Assembly: GCA_020348625.1 (NCBI GenBank)
Contig: CP070752.1
Location: 36,457-42,649 of the forward strand
Length of the DNA: 6,193 nucleotides
Source: Deltaproteobacteria bacterium
GTDB lineage: Bacteria; Desulfobacterota; DSM-4660; Desulfatiglandales; B25-G16
Direction: 5' to 3'
Part shown: in pieces, positions 1 to 3,759 of the stretch
Layout of the letters: the number at the start of each line of letters is the position of its first letter
Numbering within the stretch: the first letter of the stretch is position 1
The notes under the pieces: generated by a model
What the model saw: the letters and a program-made list of their open reading frames with translations, nothing else
What the model was told of the DNA's origin: nothing
The model's database searches: none
Translations under genes and position numbers: made by a program

Positions 1-480
1 GGTTAGCACGAGAAGTGAGTAGGCACCCTGAATCCTTTCAGCCAGCCTGGAAATCCCCACGACCACATTCTTTTCTTGTAGGATAAGCTTGGAGATGATC
101 TCAATGTCGAGACCATGGTAGAAAGCAGCACCCCGTTCCTTCATTTCCGTAAGTAATGCCTGGTTGTTGATAATGTTGCCGCTAAATGCAACCGCTATCT
201 CCCCAACGGCACCCTGCCACATCATGGGCTGGCGTTCCTTAAGACTTACATGGCCAATTCCCATAGTGCCTTTGAAGGTTTCAAGTTCATGAGGGGTAAA
301 GGTGTGGCCTGCCGTGCCGTAGTGGGTAATCATGCGAATCCTTGTCTCGTCAAAGGTAGCTATACCGCTGAATTGCTGGCCCCTGTGCTGAAGAAAATCC
401 AGGGCCTGAAAGATATCGTTCACACACGGGGTTTCTTCGGCGATACCGAAGACACCGCAATTATCACCCATGCGTATCAT
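1..480 (-). CDS. Class II (PurF-like) glutamine amidotransferase, N-terminal part, runs off the window
   Basis: The first 160 residues read as an Ntn-type glutaminase domain, which hydrolyses glutamine and passes ammonia to a synthase partner. Visible motifs are Cys8 in NCGVFGI (the nucleophile), LQHRGQQFSGI at 30-40 (Arg33 matches the PurF QHRGQ motif), GIGHV at 74-78, SGNIIN at 100-105, LDIE at 124-127 (Asp125 fits the glutamine-binding Asp) and QGAYSLLVLT at 151-160. I chose the ATG at 480 because a GAGGAG (491-496) lies 10 bases upstream; the in-frame ATG at 471 would be 19 bases away. Cys8 would then follow a 7-residue propeptide, as in processed PurF proteins. Compared with PurF, the segment after GIGHV is shorter and lacks the RYxTxG residues, and HNG is FSG. 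It could be a true PurF, but these changes and the nearby glutamate synthase subunits favour a specialised GATase subunit. The 3' end lies outside the window. Confidence 0.88.
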   Translation of the reverse strand, partial: MIRMGDNCGVFGIAEETPCVNDIFQALDFLQHRGQQFSGIATFDETRIRMITHYGTAGHTFTPHELETFKGTMGIGHVSLKERQPMMWQGAVGEIAVAFSGNIINNQALLTEMKERGAAFYHGLDIEIISKLILQEKNVVVGISRLAERIQGAYSLLVLT

Positions 481-490
481 TGCTTTGTTT

Positions 491-496
491 CTCCTC
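491..496 (-). promoter_or_regulatory. Ribosome binding site of the amidotransferase gene
   Basis: GAGGAG on the minus strand, 10 bases before the ATG at 480. It decides between two in-frame ATGs (480 and 471) in favour of the upstream one. Confidence 0.6.
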
Positions 497-512
497 ATTC
501 ACTGCTTATATC

Positions 513-541
513 CATATAATGTCTTTGAATAGGTTTCACAA
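513..541 (-). promoter_or_regulatory. Candidate sigma70-type promoter for the amidotransferase
   Basis: The minus strand shows TTGTGA (536-541, 4 of 6 to TTGACA), a 17-base spacer and TATATG (513-518, 4 of 6 to TATAAT). A transcript would start near 505 and reach the ribosome binding site at 491-496 with a short leader. It would let the amidotransferase be expressed although the carB copy upstream is broken. This is a match by eye only; AT-rich stretches give such matches by chance. Confidence 0.3.
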
Positions 542-554
542 AGCCGTGATAACC

Positions 555-577
555 TTGGCAAGTGCCAACCCCTTGCC
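555..577. repeat. Two overlapping inverted repeats
   Basis: TTGGCA (555-560) pairs with TGCCAA (563-568) over a 2-base loop. GGCAAG (557-562) also pairs with CTTGCC (572-577) over a 9-base loop. The two stems share bases and exclude each other. No T-tract follows on either strand, so neither looks like an intrinsic terminator. Confidence 0.45.
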
Positions 578-661
578 TGGAGCCATCGTTGTTGCGTGTT
601 TACCTGCTTTGCTGCGGGGTGCGCTATAACCAGGCGGCTCTCCCTGTCCCTTATATCTACA

Positions 662-682
662 ATAAGCGGTCTACCTGCTTAT
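662..682. repeat. Nine-pair inverted repeat with one bulged base
   Basis: On the plus strand ATAAGC (662-667) and GGT (668-670) face ACC (673-675) and GCTTAT (677-682), with one unpaired T at 676 and a 2-base centre. It lies just downstream of the carB remnant stop in transcription order. There is no T-tract, so termination is not supported; it may be an operator-like site or chance. Confidence 0.4.
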
Positions 683-715
683 AAGATGAGCATGCGGTTT
701 CAATGGATTCCATGT

Positions 716-838
716 TTATTGGGAAGCGACCAAAACAATCTCATAGCCGAATGATTTTAGGGCTTTGCAAGCCTGGCCGATGATGATCGGGCCGGAGCCA
801 ATGGCCATAATATCATGGATATCATTATGCTTAGGCAT
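716..838 (-). pseudogene. carB: carB (carbamoyl phosphate synthase large subunit) 5' remnant
   Basis: A 40-codon frame from ATG at 838 to TAA at 716-718 reads as the very N-terminus of CarB: MPK-start, then [12 protein letters not shown] (residues 13-24), then [16 protein letters not shown] (24-39). In CarB the stretch GQAC-EFDYSGT-QAC-KAL is highly conserved; here GQAC is joined directly to KAL, so ten residues are missing in frame. The missing part is bounded by a repeated QAC, which fits a slip between short direct repeats. After VLV the usual NSNPATIMTD is replaced by ASQ and a stop, and nothing of the remaining roughly 1,000 residues follows. The intact protein makes carbamoyl phosphate for arginine and pyrimidine synthesis; this fragment cannot. 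The upstream ribosome binding site is weak (GGGA four bases before ATG). I am confident of the homology; whether the peptide is still made is unknown. Confidence 0.8.
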
Positions 839-916
839 TGTTTCCCGGCTTACGCGCAATAAGGGCTTGTCTGAAAAATGCGCTATAGGGGAAAATAGTC
901 TGAAGCGAGAGATTTA

Positions 917-1088
917 TCAAGCAGTTTTCACTGCCGGCATAGAATCTTGGATTAGGAGATCCCCCTCAAGATCCCTCTCCGGAAGGGCAACAAACTCCTG
1001 CCACCAGGCCAGGCTGGGAAATCAGGGCAGGATTTTCGGGCAGATCTTCCAGGCGCAATGATTTTGAATCGAACTCGCATTGCGATTC
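917..1088 (-). pseudogene. Possible decayed 3' extension of the Cys-rich gene (in-frame TAG, then frameshift)
   Basis: Directly after the TAG (1089-1091) that ends the Cys-rich frame, the same frame stays open and protein-like: ESQCEF, then LRLEDLPENPALISQPG, down to about 1005. There the sense shifts to another frame that reads WWQEFVALPERDLEGD and LLIQDSMPAVKTA, ending with TGA at 917-919. Together the extension would add about 60 residues, giving a protein of about 205. The simplest reading is a gene with one nonsense codon and one frameshift. Against it, other frames in this stretch are also open, so the coding look may be partly chance, and I know no homolog to fix the true length. Confidence 0.4.
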
Positions 1089-1532
1089 CTATCGCTCTGC
1101 TGCCTCTTGCATATCCAATTCTTGGGCTTTGGTGCCTTTGAAACGAGATTTTGAGGCGGGAAAACCTATGGGGACCTTCTGGCGGTAATCGAGTTTCTTC
1201 TTTCCCCCGAGCAGGGCCAGAAGCAAGCCTTCTTCGCGGCAATGTCCTTCATGTGGGCATTTTTTTCTACTCTTTTCAAAGAAGTAGAGGGGCGCAAGGC
1301 AATTAAATACATTGGCATCTACACTGTGCCTAATCCCTTCTAGCTCTCCCCTTGCTGAGTATAGATCCCTGTTATAGTTAACGCTCTTTTGCATACGCAG
1401 GATTTCCTTGATCAAATCCAAATCAGGGCATCCTTCAAATCGGGGGCATGAAGCACAGTGCTCATAGAATTTGAGGGGTGTTTGACAGCTGAACTCGGTG
1501 GCACGAATTATTTTTGGTTTTCTGTGCGTCAC
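1089..1532 (-). CDS. Uncharacterised cysteine-rich protein, possibly truncated
   Basis: A 147-residue product that I do not recognise. It has seven cysteines: C16, C26-x2-C29-x5-C35 inside HCASCPRFEGCPD, C78, and C92-x5-C98 inside KKCPHEGHCREE. The grouping, with histidines at 25, 94 and 97, suggests zinc or iron-sulfur binding, but this is inference. The last 40 residues are Lys/Arg-rich. There is no signal peptide or membrane segment. Start is GTG at 1532, with AAGGA seven bases upstream; no in-frame ATG precedes it before a stop. It follows the ferredoxin by 80 bases on the same strand and is probably cotranscribed with the glutamate synthase genes, so it may be an accessory or assembly factor. 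The frame continues sensibly beyond its TAG stop (see 917-1088), so the annotated end may be a premature one. Confidence 0.7.
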   Translation of the reverse strand: MTHRKPKIIRATEFSCQTPLKFYEHCASCPRFEGCPDLDLIKEILRMQKSVNYNRDLYSARGELEGIRHSVDANVFNCLAPLYFFEKSRKKCPHEGHCREEGLLLALLGGKKKLDYRQKVPIGFPASKSRFKGTKAQELDMQEAAER

Positions 1533-1612
1533 GTTGGTGTCCTTTCCGTCTTGTGGTTTCTTAAGGTATTGTACATTTCCTTGGTGGGGGCTTTTTAGAC
1601 CCTAGATTGATA

Positions 1613-1819
1613 CTAGGCCGACCCCATGAGCCATTCGGGTGTTTTATCTCCAAGGGCCTTGTAACCAAAAGTGACACAGGCAGTTTTGCAACACCCACAG
1701 CCTATGCATTTTTCGGTTTCAATATAGATAGAACCCTGCTGACCTTGAATCGCATGCACTGCACATACTCTTAACGCATAGCAATCTTTACAATTGTGTT
1801 TACAGATAACATTGAGCAT
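1613..1819 (-). CDS. Small 4Fe-4S ferredoxin-type protein, glutamate synthase accessory
   Basis: A 68-residue protein with two cysteine groups. The second, CIGCGCCKTAC at 38-48, is a regular 4Fe-4S motif (C38, C41, C44, C48, with an extra C43). The first is irregular: C6, C10, C13 and C19, in HNCKDCYALRVCAVHAI, where ferredoxins usually show CxxCxxCxxxCP. One residue including the third cysteine appears lost and Pro is Ala; C6 might supply a fourth ligand. Small ferredoxin subunits or domains accompany split archaeal-type glutamate synthases and feed electrons to the FMN subunit, which fits its place 115 bases after that gene. It is soluble, with no membrane segment. Start ATG at 1819 has AAGGAG (1825-1830) five bases upstream. 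Stop is TAG. The number of bound clusters, one or two, cannot be told from sequence. Confidence 0.85.
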   Translation of the reverse strand: MLNVICKHNCKDCYALRVCAVHAIQGQQGSIYIETEKCIGCGCCKTACVTFGYKALGDKTPEWLMGSA

Positions 1820-1824
1820 GGTTT

Positions 1825-1830
1825 CTCCTT
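1825..1830 (-). promoter_or_regulatory. Ribosome binding site of the ferredoxin gene
   Basis: AAGGAG on the minus strand, five bases before the ATG at 1819. The strong site shows the ferredoxin is initiated independently despite the 115-base gap after the FMN subunit gene. Confidence 0.6.
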
Positions 1831-1934
1831 CCTCAAATGAAATTGCGGGTTACTTGTTTTCTACGGTCTTAAGCGATAGTACGGGCATATCCCTAAATGC
1901 CTCTTCAAACGAGCAACAAGCAACGAGTTTTGCA

Positions 1935-3500
1935 TTATCCCAAGATTTTTTCTATTTCCTGCCTGTCCGCTTCCATAACATAAGGAATACCAGACATATC
2001 GGCCGCCTCTCTGGTGAGTGCTGCCAGATCATTGCGGTCAATATACTGAATGGCAAATTTCCTCGCACCTGCCATCAGTTGTTGCAAGCCCTGTCGGAGG
2101 CGGTCGATATACGAATACATCCCAATAGCCCCAGCCGGGAGCTTCGCAAAATCTTTGCCGTATTGCTCCCTTAACTGCGAGCCAACCGCAAACAGATTCA
2201 GATACCCTCCTTCAATATCTTCACCTTCCAAATCCCTTTTTTCTGCCATTAATCTGCCATGGGTTTTGCCCACCATGGCAGCTGTCATTATGGCTCGACC
2301 AAGACATATGGCCTTGACATAGGGTGCTGCCAAGGCCAAGGCTTTAAAGATGTGATCCTCAAGGGAAAGACCACCAGCAATGGCAATGGGAGGAATGTAA
2401 GCCCCCTTTTCCTTGAGACGTTCGCACATCTGGTAGGCAAGACATTCAAGCTGGACCGTGGGGATTCCCCATTCATTCATCATCCGCCATGGACTCATCC
2501 CAGTGCCGCCACCAGCGCCATCTATGGTCAATAGGTCTATTTTGGCTTCTGAGGAATATTTAATGGCCCGGGCCAGGTCGGCAGGACGATATGCACCGGT
2601 CTTCAATGTCACATATTTGGCTCCTATGGTGCGAAGACGTTTCACCGATTTATAGAAGGCTTCTTCGTCTACCATTCCCAATCTGGAATGTCTTTCGAAT
2701 TCACTTATGCCTCCTGCCTTGAAGGCCTCTTGTGCGGATGGAACAGTTGGATCTGGCAGCACAATGTATCCTCTCTCCTTGAGCTGCATGGCCCTTTCCG
2801 GGCTGGGCAGCTTCACTTCACCGCCAATGTCTTTTGCACCCTGTCCCCATTTCAGCTCAAATATCTCAACACCGAGCTTCTCAATGACATACTCCGGCAC
2901 CCCGAGCTTAGTGTCTTCCACATTAGCCTGAATAATAACCCCGCCTTTGCCATCGTACCATCTCTTGAAAGCATCGATTCGACGTTCCATTTCAGGGGAC
3001 TTTACTATCTTGTCATTCTTGAACTCTGCCTGAGGATCCATACCGCAGATATTTTCACCAGCAACAACGATGACACCTGAAATTGCAGCGCCAACTGCCA
3101 TGTCCTCCCAATTAACCCGGGCAATTTCAGTAGAGCCTAAAGCCCCCGTAAACACAGGGAAATTCATCTTGATGCCACCTTGTGCACCTACAGCTGTAGT
3201 ACAATCCACTGCCGGGAAGGTGGCTACATCTGAGTTAGCCTCAATACCTATAGCACCCACGCATGTTCCCTGAATATTGAAGTGAGAGAAATCCACTGGA
3301 TAATCCTTTTCCGCTCCTGCAGTAACCAAGCCGAAGGGTTGCGGGTAAATCATCTCGCGACCTTTAAGAGCAGAGCGTCCTACCTCACAGGGCCCTTCAC
3401 ACCCATCAAGGCAGGTCACGCAGAGGCCAGAAATGGGAGCGGGCTCTACCCGTGTTGTGGTTACTGTGGCAGCACTTCGATTTGGTTTGCTAAAAGACAT
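1935..3500 (-). CDS. FMN-binding glutamate synthase-family subunit (archaeal-type GltB central domain)
   Basis: A 521-residue stand-alone synthase subunit, expected to bind FMN and convert 2-oxoglutarate plus ammonia to glutamate, or to run a related amination. Visible are an N-terminal cysteine set C27-x2-C30-x3-C34-x3-C38, then YPQPFG (52-57), the phosphate-barrel motif ELKWGQGAKDIGGE (215-228, the GltB IGQGAKPGEGG site), TIDGAGGGTGMSP (325-337) and the FMN phosphate-site pair IAGGLSLEDH (374-383) and KAICLGRAIM (396-405). The usual 3Fe-4S motif of large GltB (C-x5-C-x4-C after the barrel) is not seen; the N-terminal cysteines may carry a cluster instead. No glutaminase or GXGXG domain is fused. 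I start at ATG 3500, eight bases after GGGAGG; a TTG at 3506 is only two bases from it. The ferredoxin follows on the same strand and an amidotransferase lies further down. A related substrate such as methylamine (N-methylglutamate synthase uses similar split subunits) cannot be excluded. Confidence 0.9.
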   Translation of the reverse strand: MSFSKPNRSAATVTTTRVEPAPISGLCVTCLDGCEGPCEVGRSALKGREMIYPQPFGLVTAGAEKDYPVDFSHFNIQGTCVGAIGIEANSDVATFPAVDCTTAVGAQGGIKMNFPVFTGALGSTEIARVNWEDMAVGAAISGVIVVAGENICGMDPQAEFKNDKIVKSPEMERRIDAFKRWYDGKGGVIIQANVEDTKLGVPEYVIEKLGVEIFELKWGQGAKDIGGEVKLPSPERAMQLKERGYIVLPDPTVPSAQEAFKAGGISEFERHSRLGMVDEEAFYKSVKRLRTIGAKYVTLKTGAYRPADLARAIKYSSEAKIDLLTIDGAGGGTGMSPWRMMNEWGIPTVQLECLAYQMCERLKEKGAYIPPIAIAGGLSLEDHIFKALALAAPYVKAICLGRAIMTAAMVGKTHGRLMAEKRDLEGEDIEGGYLNLFAVGSQLREQYGKDFAKLPAGAIGMYSYIDRLRQGLQQLMAGARKFAIQYIDRNDLAALTREAADMSGIPYVMEADRQEIEKILG

Positions 3501-3508
3501 ATTCAAAT

Positions 3509-3514
3509 CCTCCC
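3509..3514 (-). promoter_or_regulatory. Ribosome binding site of the FMN subunit gene
   Basis: GGGAGG on the minus strand, eight bases before ATG at 3500. It rules out the TTG at 3506 as the start. Confidence 0.65.
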
Positions 3515-3541
3515 TTCGTTAACGAGTACCACTTACTATAA

Positions 3542-3592
3542 TCAGGCGAAAAAAAATCCACAGACTACACTCTGACAGGCTATGGACTTCAT
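3542..3592 (-). other. 16-codon micro-ORF in the glutamate synthase leader
   Basis: ATG at 3592 follows AAGGAG (3596-3601) by three bases and opens a frame MKSIACQSVVCGFFFA ending with TGA at 3542-3544. The frame covers the whole terminator-like hairpin and T-tract, as leader peptides of attenuators do. It has one Gln and no run of an amino acid that would betray the signal, and the spacing to the ribosome binding site is tight. It may be translated or may be chance. Confidence 0.3.
3549..3586 (-). terminator. Intrinsic terminator or attenuator before the glutamate synthase genes
   Basis: In minus-strand RNA, TCCATAG (3580-3586) pairs with CTGTGGA (3557-3563) over seven pairs including one G-U. 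After a single mismatch, four more pairs form (CTGT with GTAG, two of them wobble), leaving a 6-base loop. Eight T residues follow at once (3549-3556). This is the form of a Rho-independent terminator. It lies 174 bases after the stop of the upstream PEP-binding gene and only 48 bases before the ATG of the FMN subunit. It may end the upstream transcript, but little room is left for a promoter after it, so conditional termination of the glutamate synthase operon is equally possible. Confidence 0.6.
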
Positions 3593-3600
3593 TGTCTCCT

Positions 3601-3626
3601 TCAGTAATACGTCTCTGTATTACCGA
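3601..3626. repeat. Inverted repeat GTAATAC-N6-GTATTAC in the leader
   Basis: Perfect 7-base arms (GTAATAC and GTATTAC) with a 6-base spacer; on the minus strand the pairing extends to ten pairs with one G-U wobble. The site sits just upstream of the micro-ORF ribosome binding site and the terminator-like hairpin. It could be an operator for a dimeric regulator or the first hairpin of a leader RNA. Confidence 0.5.
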
Positions 3627-3759
3627 TAACTAAAATATTGGCTTTCCGTTTTAGTAAATGAATCTCTTGTAAAGAGCTTTTTACATATTTCTAGCCCAGC
3701 TAAATTTCGTGTGAGACAATAATCGCCTCACGGAAAGGCCTGCATTATGACGACTCAGC

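Larger units (their letters stand above)
481..715. other. Non-coding stretch between carB remnant and amidotransferase
   Basis: I see no convincing coding frame here: minus-strand frames are broken by stops, and no later part of CarB can be recognised. It holds the amidotransferase ribosome binding site and candidate promoter, two overlapping inverted repeats at 555-577, and a bulged hairpin at 662-682. An intact carB would need about 3 kb between its start at 838 and the next gene; only about 350 bases separate them, so most of the gene is gone. Confidence 0.5.

Noticed and set aside
250..1061. Plus-strand open frames at 250-519 and 765-1061.
   Set aside because: They lie opposite the amidotransferase and the carB/Cys-rich remnants, have no recognisable domains, and the minus-strand readings are clear.
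952..1242. Minus-strand frame of 96 codons overlapping the end of the Cys-rich gene.
   Set aside because: Arg-, Pro- and Ser-rich shadow frame without a recognisable motif; the overlapping frame has a better start and cysteine motifs.
1820..1934. Short open frames after the FMN subunit stop: one reading on in a shifted frame to VLSLKTVENK and a TAA at 1850, another starting ATG within TAATG.
   Set aside because: Each is under 31 codons, the FMN subunit already ends in a natural-looking way (PYVMEADRQEIEKILG), and more than one frame is open here, so chance is enough.
3504..3506. TTG start for the FMN subunit, two codons upstream of ATG.
   Set aside because: It lies two bases from GGGAGG, too close, while ATG at 3500 has an eight-base spacing.
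3535..3563. Promoter with TATAGT (3535-3540) between the terminator hairpin and the FMN subunit gene.
   Set aside because: The -10 is good, but the matching -35 position reads CTGTGG, which fits poorly and lies in the hairpin stem; it remains possible but unsupported.
3661..3680. Small inverted repeat CTCTT-GTA-AAGAG.
   Set aside because: Only five pairs with a three-base loop in AT-rich intergenic DNA and no T-tract; not distinguishable from chance.
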